NCBI GenBank assembly: GCA_027257055.1
Contig: JAPVLO010000146.1
Span: 558,001-622,000 of the forward strand
Source of the DNA: Cephalopachus bancanus
Taxonomy: Eukaryota > Chordata > Mammalia > Primates > Tarsiidae
DNA: 64,000 nt
Direction of reading: 5' to 3'
A program made the position numbers and the translations under genes. Positions 23,296 through 35,468 of this stretch are shown one piece after another (positions within the stretch are counted from its first letter, which is position 1; every line of letters starts with the position of its first letter). Under the pieces are notes generated by a model, which saw nothing but the letters and a program-made list of their open reading frames with translations, was not told the DNA's origin and ran no database searches.

Positions 23296-23640
23296 ACACC
23301 ACAGCCCACCCGGCAACACTATCAGCTTTATCCTCTTGAAGAAATCTCTCCAAGGGCCTCTGGATTTCTTCAGTGTGGACTTTCTCCAGTCTGCCCTCCA
23401 GCCAGACCTGGTGCAACACTGCTTCTTAGACGGTCCTTTCACCATCATCCTGAAGATTCCTTCCATCTTTTTCCTGGACCTTAGCTCCAAACTTGTCTTT
23501 CCTGTGTAGGTGGAACACATCTTCCAGTTACTTCTTGAGAAGTGCATGTAACACTTTTGAGACTTTGCAGATGAAATTGCCTTTATTCTGCCTTTTCACT
23601 TCACTGATGACTGGGAACAACAACAACACAACAAACTAGG
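23296..23640. other. no recognised feature
   Basis: About 345 bases; the short open frames have no recognisable similarity. Confidence 0.35.
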
Positions 23641-23983
23641 TTTAAAATGATTTATTCAGAATTTTGAAGGCAATGGTCCACTGTGTTCTAGTCTCCAGTT
23701 TGTGAGTGAGAAATTTAAAGACATTCTGATTCTTAATCCTCTGTACGTGACCTATTTTTCTCTTTGGAAGACTGTAGGACCGCTTTGTCCCCAGTGTTCT
23801 GAAATATTATGATGGTGTTCTTTGGGGGAGGTTTACTTTCATCCATTTTGACAGTTTAATTCTAGAAAAATCTCTTGAATTATTTCATTGATAACTTCTT
23901 CCCCTCTGTGTTCTCTTACCTCTTTCTATAATTTCTGTTATTTTGGGTGTTGGACCTCATAAATGGATCCTTTAATTTTTTTT
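23641..23983 (+). repeat. ancient LINE-like interspersed repeat, family not named
   Basis: CCAGTGTTCTGAAATATTATGATGG, AGAAAAATCTCTTGAATTATTTC, CCCTCTGTGTTCTCTTACC, TGTTGGACCTCATAAATGGATCC appear in a fixed order that I associate with a widespread old mammalian repeat. Confidence 0.45.
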
Positions 23984-23985
23984 AA

Positions 23986-24283
23986 TTCCTTTTTTTTTTT
24001 TTTGGAGTCTCACTCTGTCACCCAGGCTGGAGTGCAGTGACACAATCATAGCTCCCTGCAACCTCAACCTCCTGGGCTCAGGAGATCCTTCCACCTCAGC
24101 TTCCCAAGTAACTGAAAATACAGGGGAACGCCACCACACCCTGCTAATTTTTTGGATTTTTTTTGTAGGGACGAGATCTCACTATGTTGCCTAGCCAGGT
24201 CTCCAACTCCTGGATTCAAGCAGTCCTCTCACTTCAGCTCCCAAAGTGCTGGGATTACAGGCGTGAGTCATGGCACCTATTCC
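23986..24283 (-). mobile_element. older dimeric Alu
   Basis: T-run, GGAGTCTCACTCTGTCACCC, both arms, ending GGCGTGAGTCATGGCACC. Confidence 0.9.
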
Positions 24284-24559
24284 TTACCTGTTTTTAAAGT
24301 TTCCTAGGGCACCACCAATTCCTGAGACTGAAGGATTTTGAGGAGTAAATTGTGTTGGTTTCAAGTTTCCTCACTGCTGACTGAGGATTCAACTTTCTGT
24401 GTTCTGCTCAGTTGGTGAAAATGTATTCAAATGGTTTCCAGCTTTCAGAATTTTTTGGCTGTTTTGTCCTCTCCCCTTCTTGCCATCCTCACAAGTTGAT
24501 GCTAAAGATAATCACATCAGTCTTGTTTTTGTGGGGTTTCAAGAAGAAATAAAATTAGA

Positions 24560-25640
24560 CGCAAGTGTTCCCATGCAATCATTAATCCACTCAGCCTGGC
24601 TCTGACTCTACCCTCCCACTGACACTGTGCTTAGGAAATTCACCAGTAACCTTCATGTTCTCAAATCCAAGGGACTGTTTTTCATCCTTGACTCATACAA
24701 CCCCTCAGCAGCCTTAGTCAAAACTGAATATTCGCTTCCTGACAAGTTCTCTCCTGCTTTTGTGACACCACACCTTTCTGGGTTTCTCCCATGTCTCTGA
24801 TTTCCCCTTCCCGGTTTTTCTCTCAAGTTCATTTTCCTTTGCTCATTCTCTCAAGAGTGGCTTCCTCGGAGCATATGCTCAGGTCATCCTCTTTCTGCCT
24901 CTCTGTACTCACTGCTGTCTCCTGAGGGAGTCTCACGCTGTGGTTCATGACTCCAGCACTGATAATCCTTTAAGCCTTCGTTTTCTCTATCCAGTACCTT
25001 CTTGTCTCTCAGGCATGTTTGACTTAAAATCTCCAAAACAGAAATTCTGTGTTTTTTTTCCCCCAAATTTATTCCTCACTAAGTCTTTGTCACCTACTTT
25101 AATACACAAGCAGAAATCAGAAGGTAATTTTTTGCTTTCTCCCTCTTCCTTCCTTCCCCCCTGACATTCATAGCGTCATCCAGACTTCTTGATTTCACCT
25201 CCACAACATGCCTCGGTTCTGTCCTTTTGCTCAATCTTCTCTGTTACCACCTTTGTCTATAAACCACTGTCATCTCTTACCTTGACAATTGCAACCATTT
25301 CCAAGCTGATCTCCCTCCTTTTTTTCTTGGCTCCTTAAATTGGTTCTCTATATGAGTGATCTAAAAACTAAAACCCAGATTATTGTCTCTCCTGATAAAA
25401 ATACTTTTCACTTCTCTTAAAACAGAATCCAAACTTGTAACCATGGTTTCTACACCAGACATGGCTTTCTACTGGGAACCCTCTTACTTCCTTGGGTGCC
25501 ACCACTCCTTCTGGGTACCACAGTCTCCTGCTGGGATGCAGAGCCCTAGAGATGCCAAAGCACATTTTTGTCCTATTTTTGTGCATACGCCATCTGTTTA
25601 GAAGAGAGTCAGAGGAATGAAATCTATGCATGAACATCAA
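24560..25640 (+). mobile_element. L2, ORF2 C-terminal region to 3' part
   Basis: The C/T-rich text follows L2 ORF2 in order: CACCAGTAACCTTCATGTTCTCAAATCC, GACACCACACCTTTCTGGGTTTC, AAATCTCCAAAACAGAAATTCTG, CTTACCTTGACAATTGCAACC, GATCTCCCTCC. All frames broken. Confidence 0.65.
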
Positions 25641-26048
25641 AGAGCTTTGAGTGACATTATTTTTTTAAGCTTTGCTTACAGGCTCCTTCTTGCTATGGGA
25701 TTTTGGCACAAGTTCATGGGGGCAGGGATGGTGGGGACTGGGACTTGGGTGGGGGAGGAAGTGAGTGTGAACATCCAGCACTAGGCTACACTAAGAACAT
25801 TCCCTCTTTCTGATGGTGAAGGACTTGTTTTGTAGGTAAGCTTGCTTTCCCCAAATCTTTCTCCTAGAAGGATTCTCAGTCTCTCAAGCAAACAGAGTCT
25901 ACCCAAGCCTTTGTCCAGGGAGATTTAGATATATTTGAACAGTTTAGCTTTAATCTGTTCCTTACCGCCACTACCTACTTTTCTTTAATTTTTAATCACC
26001 ACTATTTCCCCCCTCGAATATCTGCATGAATTCTTTTTTAAAATTAAT
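25641..26048. other. no recognised feature
   Basis: About 410 bases of unique sequence. Confidence 0.35.
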
Positions 26049-26322
26049 TTTTTCAATTGGAGGTCTTTGCCTAGGCTGGAGTGTGATGGCATGATCCTGG
26101 CTTTTGGCAGCCTCGACCTTCTGGGCTCAGGTGATCCTTCTGTCTCAACCTCCTGAGTAGCTGGGACTAAAGAAATGCACCGCCACGCCTGGCTCATTTT
26201 TAAACATTTTTTTATAGAGATGAGGTTTTGCTATGTTGTCCAGGCTGGTCTCAAACTCCTGGGATCCTCTCTGTCTTGGCCTTTAAAGTGCCAGGATTAC
26301 AAATGTGAACCACCACACCCTG
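26049..26322 (-). mobile_element. older, diverged Alu
   Basis: AATTGGAGGTCTTTGCCTAGGCTGG, both arms recognisable, ending GAACCACCACACCCTGTC. Confidence 0.82.
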
Positions 26323-27065
26323 TCACATGCATTCTTGAGGGACCAAAAGGATACACTGTTTTTTCTAAGATAGGGCTTATTCAGTAAGGTATTTTTTTCT
26401 TTTTAAAACAATCCTAAATTTCCATTTTGTTATGAGATGTTTTGATAAGAGTGAAATTACTTATTTTCTGACCTGTGAGATAGCATTTCTTTGAGATTCA
26501 TTGAGTGAATTGCTTGCTGGTAGCCGAGAACTTGAAATGCACATCAGTTAATTCAGCCTTATGATAGACTCTATCAGGAGGCAAAATCAACAATGCAGAT
26601 AATTCAAACATTCTATCAGCCCACACATAACTTTTACTAGCTAATTTCCCCCCAGTGCTGCCAGGATAACACCACATGCAACATAGACAATAAATACATT
26701 CAAATCAGCATTCTTATATTCATGGCTTGTTCCTGGATTTGGTCATATGACAGTTTATGCGGGAGTTCTTGACATGGAGGGAGTATTTTTCATCCTATTT
26801 TTGGTATCTGTTCTATTTTTCTCAATTCTGAATAGGATTACTTACAGCACAGACACCACTTGGAACTGGAAAATTTTCCTTGTCCCTTAATCATTTCTGA
26901 TTTTCCTCCCATGACCTGTAGGACTGCACATATGGCTTTCCCGCAATGGGGTTATCCTTCAAGAGGTCCTTACAGGCTCTCCACCCGGTACTGTGACATA
27001 AGCAGCTCCTTAGATGTTTGCAGCTAGCCAGCTCCATGGGAACAGCTCTAAAATGGAAGACTGGC
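26323..27065. other. no recognised feature
   Basis: About 740 bases of unique AT-rich sequence. Confidence 0.4.
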
Positions 27066-27425
27066 ATTGTGATCAAGAGCATGGACTTTGGCATCACATA
27101 GATCTGAATTTAAATCCTGGCTGTGGGGCCAGGCACAGTGGCTCATACCTGTAAGTTCAGCACTTTGGGAGGCCAAGGCAAGAGAAATGATTGAAGCCTA
27201 GAGTTCCAGATCAGACTGGGCCCCCATCTCTACCAAAAAAGAGAAAAAAATCCTGGTTTCAGTGTTTGTGGATGATATTGGACACGTCATTTAACCTCCT
27301 TAAATCTCAGGATTCTCATTATGAAAACGGAGCTCTTAATAATACCTACTCCCTAGTATGGCAGTGAGGGTTAAATGAGATAATCCACGTTCAAAGTGTT
27401 TATCATGCTAGTGGGGCATGTAAGT
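27066..27425 (+). repeat. MIR, split by a fossil Alu monomer
   Basis: 5' part 27066-27122 (GATCAAGAGCATGGACTTTGG, TGAATTTAAATCCTGGCTG) and 3' part 27256-27425 (ATTTAACCTCCTTAAATCTC, GGTTAAATGAGATAATCC) are collinear MIR. Confidence 0.88.
27126..27247 (+). mobile_element. fossil Alu left monomer (FLAM-like)
   Basis: GGCCAGGCACAGTGGCTCATACC through CCCCATCTCTACCAAAAAAGAGAAAA; a single left arm with tail and duplication AAATCCTGG at 27112-27120 and 27248-27256. Confidence 0.85.
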
Positions 27426-27446
27426 GCCGTGTTACTGTGAGTTTTT

Positions 27447-27729
27447 TTTTTTTTCTGAGTTGGAGTCTCACTCGGCTGCCCAGACTGGAGTGCAGTGGCC
27501 GCTCCCGGCCACCGCAGCCTCGATCTGCTGGGCTCCGGCGATCCTTCCGCCTCAGCCTTCCGAGTAGCCGGAATTACAGGCGCGCGCTACCACACCCGGC
27601 TGATTTTTTGATTTATTGTAGAGATGAGGTCTCGCTGCCCAGGCGGGTCTCGAACCCGCGGGCTCAGGCAATCCACTCACCTCAGCCTCCCAAAGGCGCG
27701 GGATTACAGGCTGAGCCACCGAGCCCGGC
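27447..27729 (-). mobile_element. young dimeric Alu
   Basis: Block-deleted variant (CTCGCTGCCCAGGCGGG); duplication TACTGTGAGTTTTT / TATTGTGAGTTTTT at 27433-27446 and 27730-27743. Confidence 0.95.
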
Positions 27730-27804
27730 TATTGTGAGTTTTTATTCGTTGTGGGAACTGGGAGAGAGGTCTGCTGGCTCCCTCTGAATGTTCCCAGTCT
27801 GGGA

Positions 27805-28372
27805 AGCTAGCCCTTCCATCCCTTCTGCCTTGTGAGGACATGGTGTTTGTCTCTTTTGCCCTTCTACCATGGGAGGATGCAGCAAGCAGGTGCCATCTTG
27901 GAAGCAGAGAGCAACCCTCACAAGACACCAAATGTGCCATCACCTTGATCTTGCACTTCCCAACCTCCAGAACTGTGAGAAGTGAATTTCTGTCACTTAT
28001 AAATTACACAGTCAGCTGGGCTCGGTGGCTCAGCCTGTAATCCCAGCACTTTGGGAGGCTGAGGTGAGTGGATTGCCTGAGCCCGCCCATTCAAGACCCG
28101 CCTGGGCAACTTGGAGAGACCTCATCTCTAGAATAAATAAAAAAAAATTAGCCGGGCGTGGTAGCAGCTAATTCCAGCTACCTGGAAGGCTGAGGCGGAA
28201 GGATCGCCGGAGCCCAGCAGATGGAGGCTGTGGTGGCCGGGAGCGGCCACTGCAATCCAGTCTGAGCGAAAGAGTGAGACTCCAACTCAAAAAATAAAAT
28301 AAAATAAATTACACAGTCAAAGATATTTTGTTATAGCAGTAGGAATGGACTAAGATATACATTGTCAAAATC
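27805..28372 (+). mobile_element. partial MaLR-type LTR (copy A), split by a young Alu
   Basis: 3' half of an LTR (GAGGACATGGTGTTTGTCTC, CACCTTGATCTTGCACTTCC, AACTGTGAGAAGTGAATTTC, TTTTGTTATAGCAG). About 93% identical to 30443-30716, and the match continues past the LTR end into CATTGTCAAAATC. Confidence 0.8.
28015..28305 (+). mobile_element. young dimeric Alu, nested in LTR copy A
   Basis: Full length with CAACTTGG block; perfect 14-bp duplication AAATTACACAGTCA at 28001-28014 and 28306-28319. Confidence 0.95.
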
Positions 28373-28763
28373 ACAGTGCCCATGTGCACCAAAGCCCCTC
28401 TGATCCACTGTGTTAGAAAGGGTGCCCTTGTGGGGATGGATGCCCCCACCCCACGTCTCCAGTCCGTCTCCTCACTTCCCTCCAGGTGCAAAATGCAGTT
28501 ATACCTATGCGGAATCCGGGTCCTGCCTGTGAGTTCTACCTCTCTGGCCAGAGATTGGGAACATAAAGAAAGGGAGAAGGGCTCCTGCACTTTCAGAGCC
28601 CCACTGGGGGGCTCCACCCTTTGTCTTGCTCTGAGGATGCCAGAACTTTAAGGACATTGTGAGCCAGCATATAAGGACAGCCCTGCAATGTCAAAGACAG
28701 AACAGAGAGATGACCCAATTGTCCCAGGTAAGTCAAGGAAAAACAATCACAAGAATACAACTT
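28373..28763. other. no recognised feature
   Basis: About 390 bases of unique, fairly GC-rich sequence with no coding signal. Confidence 0.35.
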
Positions 28764-29035
28764 TTTTTTTTGGAGTTGGGGGTCTCACTCTTAGACTAGT
28801 GTGTAGTGGCACGATCATAGTTCACTACAGCCTCAACCTTCTGGATTCAGGTGACCCCTCTGTTTCCTGAGCAGCTAGGACTACAGGCGTGTGCCACATA
28901 TTTGGCTAACTATTAAAAATTTTTTTGTGTAGTGATGAGGTCTCGCTATGTCGCCCAGGCTGGTCTTGAACTCCTGGGCTTAAGCCTCGGCCTCCTAAAG
29001 TGCTGGGATTACAGGCATGATCCACTGTGCTCAGC
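28764..29035 (-). mobile_element. older dimeric Alu
   Basis: T-run, GGGGTCTCACTCTTAGACTAG, both arms, ending GATCCACTGTGCTCAGCC. Confidence 0.88.
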
Positions 29036-30291
29036 CAGAATAAAACATTTTTAAACATTAAAATGATAGGTACCATCTGTTGAGTACTTGCTATGTATTA
29101 GGACTTGTGTGAAACATTTTCATGCCCAGCAACACTGGCAAGTAGATATTAGGGTTATGTGAATACAGGTTTGTTTGAGGAAAAAAAATGCAACAATCAT
29201 TCTAATCCTTAAGTACCCCCAAATGCAGGCTAAGCCCTATCAACCCTCCCTAGCAGGCAGTGTACCAGGAGCCTCACTCATATGCCCAGTTTCTGCTTTA
29301 GAAAGGCCCAGCGGGCCACTGGGCTTCTTTTCCATGAGCTCCTGAGCTGCCAGCTCACTCGGGGCAGTCAGTGTTCCACTGGGTCACTACAATGAAGGAC
29401 CTAATTGTCTGTCTTGCTAGGTCTTCCTTCTCCCTACTTACTTGAATCAGGAAGTCATGCTTTTCATTTCGGATAAGGCAATTACTCTCTGTTGACCAAA
29501 GACCAGCACAAAGCAAACTGAGCTTCATTTCCACATTCATGTAACGGGGATGGGATTAAGAGATGGGGCCTGACTTCCAGGTGTCTCACCCCCTCTGTGT
29601 TCTAACTATATCTTCTCTGACAAAAGCATCAATCATAATAGGAACAACCAAAATGGCATTGATAGAGCAAGCAACTGTGGTCCCTTTCCTGCATCTGGGA
29701 CATGATGACTCAAGGTTGCCATCTGCTCCCCTGAGCTTTGCTGTGCTGTAGTCTTATTTATACTTAAGGACAATGAGCAGCTTGCCCCATTCTAAGAAGC
29801 AGTGCCATAAAGATGAAAAGGACCTTTTTTCTGATTTGACTGAGTAGACAAGCAACTCTACAAAGGGAAATGTATAAGACACACCACATCTCTTTAATGA
29901 TTGGAGGTTCAGGTTAACTGTGGTATAATTAAACAAATAGCAAACAAAATTGTTCTGAATGTGCTTTTTTCTTTTTCTTTCAGAGAAAAAATCTCAATAA
30001 TCTGCCTACTTTGTGCTACCTGAAAATTTCTGAGAAACTTCAAGACCCCCAGGAAATAGTTTATCTCCATGCTCTAGGCCATGGTCAGGGGTGAAGAGAA
30101 CATTCTGTTCCACTCTTTCAGCTTTGGCTTAGACATTCAAGCCCTGTGCTCCTGGGCTCCTGGCATTGTAAACTAGCAATCTTCTGCCAAAAGCATTGGC
30201 TAAATCTATTCTATTTTCAGTTCTTTTCTTTTCATCAGATTATATTCTTACAGGTGCCTGCTGATTCTCACCCTACTCTTCAGATGCACAT
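29036..30291. other. no recognised feature
   Basis: About 1.25 kb of unique sequence. Confidence 0.4.
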
Positions 30292-30692
30292 ACTGCTGTG
30301 GTCTGAATGTGTGTTTCCCCAAAACCCACAGGTTGAAACTTAATTCCCAATGTGATAATGTCAAGAGACAGAGCCTGTCAGGAAGTGAGGATGGAGCCTT
30401 TGTGAATAGGATTAGAGCCTCATAAAAGAGATTGAAGGGAGTAGCTAGCCCTTCCTTCCCTTCTACCTTGTGAGGACATGGTGTTTGTCTCTTTTGCCCT
30501 TCTATCATAGGAGGATGCAGTCAGCAGGTGCCATCATGGAAGCAGAGAGCAGCTCTCACAAGACACCAAATATGCCATCACCTTGATCTTGTTCTTCCCA
30601 ACCTCCAGAACTGTGAGAAGTGAATTTCTGTCACTTATAAATTACCCAATCAAAGGTATTTTGTTATAGCAGCAGGAATGGACTAAGACATA
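30292..30692 (+). mobile_element. MaLR-type LTR, near complete (copy B)
   Basis: Starts ACTGCTGTGGTCTGAATGTG, contains CCCAATGTGATAATGTC and AGGATTAGAGCCTCATAAAAG, ends GGAATGGACTAAGACA. Its 3' half and following flank are shared with 27805-28372. Confidence 0.75.
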
Positions 30693-30716
30693 TTGTCCAA
30701 ACCCATTGTCAAAATC

Positions 30717-32645
30717 TTCATGGGTTAAAAGTGGGGGAAGAATGAGAGAAAACTAGTGCATGGAAATGGAACCATTAGTCTTAATGAAAAATTGCACTAT
30801 TCAAATCTATAGACAATGTTCTTTCTCCAAGCTCAGAAGTTATAAGCTGCTCTTCTTTTTTTGTTCTAAAGAAAGGTAAGATTCCTCGTTTATGGACTAA
30901 GAGATCTAGGTACCAATCTTTCTCATTCTGGCAGTTATAGTAACCTTTGGCAAGTTACTCCAACTATGTTTGTTCTGGTAAAGAGAAAGTGCAGAGGATG
31001 GTCTTGGGAACTTGGGAAGTGCTGGGTTAAAAGTGGACAATGATGTTCTAAAGGTCTTTAAGAATATGTAATGCTATGTGGGTGTTTGATTAAAACCTTC
31101 CCTGGGTTTTCAGAATTCTCCTTGAAATTATTCCAGTGGGAACATGCCTTTCTAGTTCTATCCTCCGTTCCAATTCAATCCCCTTTTCTTCTATTACAGT
31201 CTACAATTTGAAGCAGTTCTGTCATTAAAAAATTAAAACAAAACAAAACAATCTACTTTGTCATTGCCGGATGTTCCTCTCCAGGCCATTTCCGGTAAAA
31301 TGTGGCTCATATTCCCTTGGGAGAGAACAAATCAGTTATTCATTACATCTTATCAATGAGCTAGTTATACCCCATAAGGAAACATAATGAAATAAGAAAT
31401 TGGGAACTATCAGAAACTGCTTTGGCCTGTGTTTGAATTTGGGGCATGATAAAGAACCACAGGACATTAATCCAGACCCTGATATAGATTCTGAAGCATT
31501 TTGTAGTCGTCAAAAGAACTTTGACTCTTTTTAGAATTAACACAAAGGAGTTGGCCTCTCTTCTCACGAGAACTATTTGTTTTAGAGATTCATGGAGGGA
31601 GAATTAACTAAATTCTGTGGTCTTATTTACCTCATATGTCTGCATCACCTGAATTCCAGGTGTACCGTTTGTTTTCTCGGTATGTTGTTACTCTTTAAAA
31701 GCAAGGGAGGTGAGAATAGGCTCATGTCAAATAACACTTTTTTCCCCAGATGTGGGAAAAGGAGTTCAGTTTTGTGTTTTGGGGTGCTAACTTTGAGCTC
31801 CCTTCCTTCACAATGTGTAGATCCCTGGGGATGTGTCAACCAGCCAAGACTATTGGCCTGGAGGGCAATTCCATGGAAAATGCATAACAGGTCTCCAGAC
31901 TGGGGTCATGGCACTCCAGTTCTGGAATGCTCGCAGAATCTGGAGCACTCGGGGTAATGGGTGAGATTTGGCACTCTGGACAAAAGATTTATCTAGGGTC
32001 TGCACCCCGTTGACCAGAATTACTGCTACTGTTGTTCCTCATTTGTACTACTTTTCACTTGGAAAAATGGAAACTTGTAAGGCAGTGAGTATATCTACAC
32101 TCCTTTGCAGGTGACAGATTCTGAAGGCAGGTTTAGGTTCCTGCTGAGCCTTCTGTTCTGTTCTGATTATCTGTCTCACTGAAGGTCTCCTTTCTATAGC
32201 TCATGATGCTTGAGTACAGTCCAGTGATGCTGGGCCACAGACACCAGCCCTTGGAGGTGGAAGCCCTGAACCCTCTGCTCCAGTTTCCATAGAAATCAGT
32301 CAGAGGTGGTACCTGCCACAGGGGGGTCTTAAAGCCATAGATACTTTATTTTGAGAATCCTGACATGTAACAATACCACCCTTTGCTCTGGATTGGATTT
32401 CATTGCTCTGGATGGCTTTGGCCAGGCTTTCCAGTTCCCTCTTGCAACCCTCCTCTTTTAGAAAAATTATTTTTTTGCTGCTTTCAGACTTAATTAAAAA
32501 AAAATGAACAATTCATGCCAGTCAAGCTATAGATTTTGAGCAGATGATTTAAGATAACTTATTACATTTTACATATTTACATGTACCTAATTGTAGCTTA
32601 TTACATTTATCCATAAAGGTTTAGGAGAAAATTCAATCACAACTA
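30717..32645. other. mostly unique; one weak MIR-like stretch
   Basis: About 1.9 kb. Around 30890-30975 (GGACTAAGAGATCTAGG, CCTTTGGCAAGTTACTCC) looks like a decayed MIR. Nothing else named; the 121-codon open frame at 31592-31957 has no recognised similarity. Confidence 0.35.
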
Positions 32646-32870
32646 GAGAGTTATAGTTAAAAGAGCACAGAGCCTGTGGCCCCAAGCATTGCTGAAACTT
32701 CAGCTCTGCCAGAGATAACATTTACTCTGTGACTTCAGGCATTCCACAAACTTTTCTGAGCTGATTTCCTACTTGGTAAAAGATTTCCTACTTGGTAAAA
32801 TAGGACTGGGCAGACTGGATCAGCTGCTCTCTAAGTTTTTCTGGGTTCAAAAATTCTCTGAATCTATGGT
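32646..32870 (+). repeat. MIR with an internal 19-bp tandem duplication
   Basis: AAAAGAGCACAGAGCCTGTGG, TCAGCTCTGCCAG, CTCTGTGACTTCAGGC in MIR order. At 32763-32781 and 32782-32800 the same 19 bases occur twice without a single difference. Confidence 0.78.
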
Positions 32871-33159
32871 GTTATGGCAAGAAGAGATTCCATGAGAAAG
32901 TGGAAAGTTGCTCTGTCAATAATGTCTATGTAGAGATGGTGGTAGGAAATTCTACCTGCAGGAAGTTGTGAGCAGTAATTTCATAAGGGAGGGAAAAGGG
33001 AAGGCAGGGAAAAAAGATGACCATTTACCAAACTTCTGCGGTGTGCTAAGAAAATTCACAAACATTATCTCACATGAAAACACACAATAATTTCAGGATT
33101 GTCTTTCTTCAGGGAGAGAGTTTTCATCATTGCTCCTTGTCCCCAAAGTGCAGTGACAG

Positions 33160-33778
33160 CAGTATCTATAGGTTGCTTTCTATGTGCCAGGCACTCTTCC
33201 AGACCCTTTACACATGGCGACTGATATAGTTTGGATGTTTGTCCCTCCAAATTTCATGTTGAAACATGAGTGTGTTGGAGGTGAGGCCTAGCGAGAGGTG
33301 TTTGGTCATGGGGGCAGATCCCTCATAAAGGACTTGATGAGTGAGTTCTCACTCTATTAGTTCACGCTGAATAGAGCAGGCTATTTAAAAGAGCCAGGCA
33401 CCTCCCTTCTCTGTCTCCTGCTTTCACTCTCACCATGTGACACAACAGCTCCCCTTCCCCTTCTGTCATGATTGTAAGCTTCCTTCAGTCTCACTGGAAG
33501 TAGATGCTGGCATTATGCTTTCTATAAAGTCTACAGAGCCATAAGCCGAAATAAACCTCTTTTAAAAAACCCCCAAAACCAGGTATTCCTTTATAGCAAT
33601 ACAAAATGACCGAATACACTGAAACAATTATTTCCATTTACAGACGAGGAAACTGAGGCACAGAAGTGTTAAGTACCTAGCTCAAGGCCATCCACTGGTA
33701 AGTGGTGGAGCCAAGCTTCAGACTCAGTAAGTCATACTCCAGAACCTACGCTCTTAGCCACATCCCCAAATTACCTCT
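33160..33778 (-). repeat. MIR, split by an MST LTR
   Basis: Left part CTATGTGCCAGGCACTCTTCC, right part from 33618 ATTTACAGACGAGGAAACTGAGG, TTAAGTACCTAGCTCAAGGCC; collinear on the minus strand. Confidence 0.88.
33222..33617 (+). mobile_element. MST-type MaLR LTR
   Basis: GATATAGTTTGGATGTTTGTCC, GAGGTGTTTGGTCATGGGGGC, GTTCTCACTCTATTAGTTCACGC, AGAGCCAGGCACCTCCC, GAAATAAACCTCTTTT, AGGTATTCCTTTATAGCAATAC: complete MST landmarks including the polyadenylation signal. A solo LTR; no internal sequence. Confidence 0.92.
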
Positions 33779-34635
33779 TGTCATTCATTCATTAAACACA
33801 TTTTTGGATGAGTGCTGACTCCATGGAGGTGTAGAATGAATTCCTTTTGAGGGTTCCAAGCTGAATGAAACAATGTCCTTGAGAAGCTTAAAATATACAT
33901 GATAGATGATCAGAAATGTGTATGGAATGAGTGACCACTCTCAACCTGAGCTAGAGAGTACTTGACAACCATCTCCTGTATTCATAGTTCTATTCAAATT
34001 ACTAGACAGTACCTGGCAAGAGGGGTTTCTACTCTAGGCCCCTGCCCTAAAGGCTCCATTCCAGTTTTCCAGTCCTGGTCCTCCCTGTGGCCCAGGAGTC
34101 CAGAACCACATAATGCACTCACCTAGAGCCTGAGTCCGAGCCCCTTCTAACCTCACAGCTGGATATCTAAGACCTTGCAATTCTCTTCTCCAAATGTGTT
34201 GAACCTACTTGTACTGGAAGCAAGCCCCACAAAGACAGACCATGTCCCCCAGGCACATACCCCTCAGCCAGAGGGATGGCCAAGAGCAGCTATTTGTGGG
34301 AGGGACAGGTAGGCAGATCTTAGACTTGTGGGTCCACAAGGACCTTTGTGGAGCAGGACAGAATTGGGGATAGAAAGAGGAGTGGGTGAGTCAACTCTGC
34401 CTGTCCTGCCATGTTCAGCACAGAACTCCAACGATTCAGAGAATTCGAAATTAGAACCTGGCCTTTTGGGTCTTTATGACAATAACTTGGGAGGTAAGAG
34501 GATAGAACATATTTCACTTAAGCTTGCTAAGTGGGTTTACAGCTTTTAAAGTGTAGACATATGGGCATGTGGGTTTCCATTGGACTCTTGTTCAGCCCCC
34601 TCAGGTTTATCCCCAGGTATCGAATGGGTCATTGC
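33779..34635. other. mostly unique; weak L2 end at 33780-33900
   Basis: TCATTCATTCATTAAACACATTTTTGG recalls the reverse L2 3' terminus. The rest is unique. Confidence 0.35.
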
Positions 34636-35412
34636 CTCATCTCAATACTTTTTAAGGCTCCTTCTAATGGGGTTTCGAAGTCCTGCTGCTGCTGCCTTCA
34701 ACCCTCTCTCCTACTCCCAGCTCGTTGTCCAAGGGACCCTGCAATCAAGGCTCTCCAGCCTCCATGGGGCCTCCAGACCATGGATATTATGATGTCCTCT
34801 TCCATCAGCTCCCTCCCACTCAGTCTGAGCTCCACAGCCACCATAGCTGTTCCTTTCTTGCTCCTCTGTCTTTGCACATCACCTCCTCCTGACTTTGGCT
34901 GAGTCCTCCCTCATTTGACTCATTGGAACTTGCACCTGGGTAGCAAAGCCTCTTCACAACCAGCAGAATGAAGTCACTCGCCTCATCTGGGCTTGAAATG
35001 CTCTGTCTCCCAATCTTTGGAATAATGATTGAATCCTTTTCCAACTACTTCAAGTCTCTGAGACACCCTCCCCACCTCACTCTCAGTGGCTTACCCTCCT
35101 TCATAGAGAAAATAAAACCTAGCCCTTGGGAAAATTCTCAGCATCTTAGTTCTAGGCCTGAACACCTCCCAGCCCCCTTTTGTGCTCCTGTTACTGTAGT
35201 GCGGGTAGAGGTATCCTCTGCTCCTGGACCCAACTGGTTGTGCTTCTGTGGCTCTCCCCACTCCCACCACCATGGGTCAGCCTCAATCCCTCCCTTATCA
35301 CTAAACATATTCTAGTTTCTTCAATTTAAAAAAAGAAACAAACTTCTTTCTTGGACTTTTCCTCCAGTTGCTACATTGCTGTCTACTTCCTTGCCTTTCC
35401 TGCACTTCTTTT

Positions 35413-35468
<56 letters not shown>

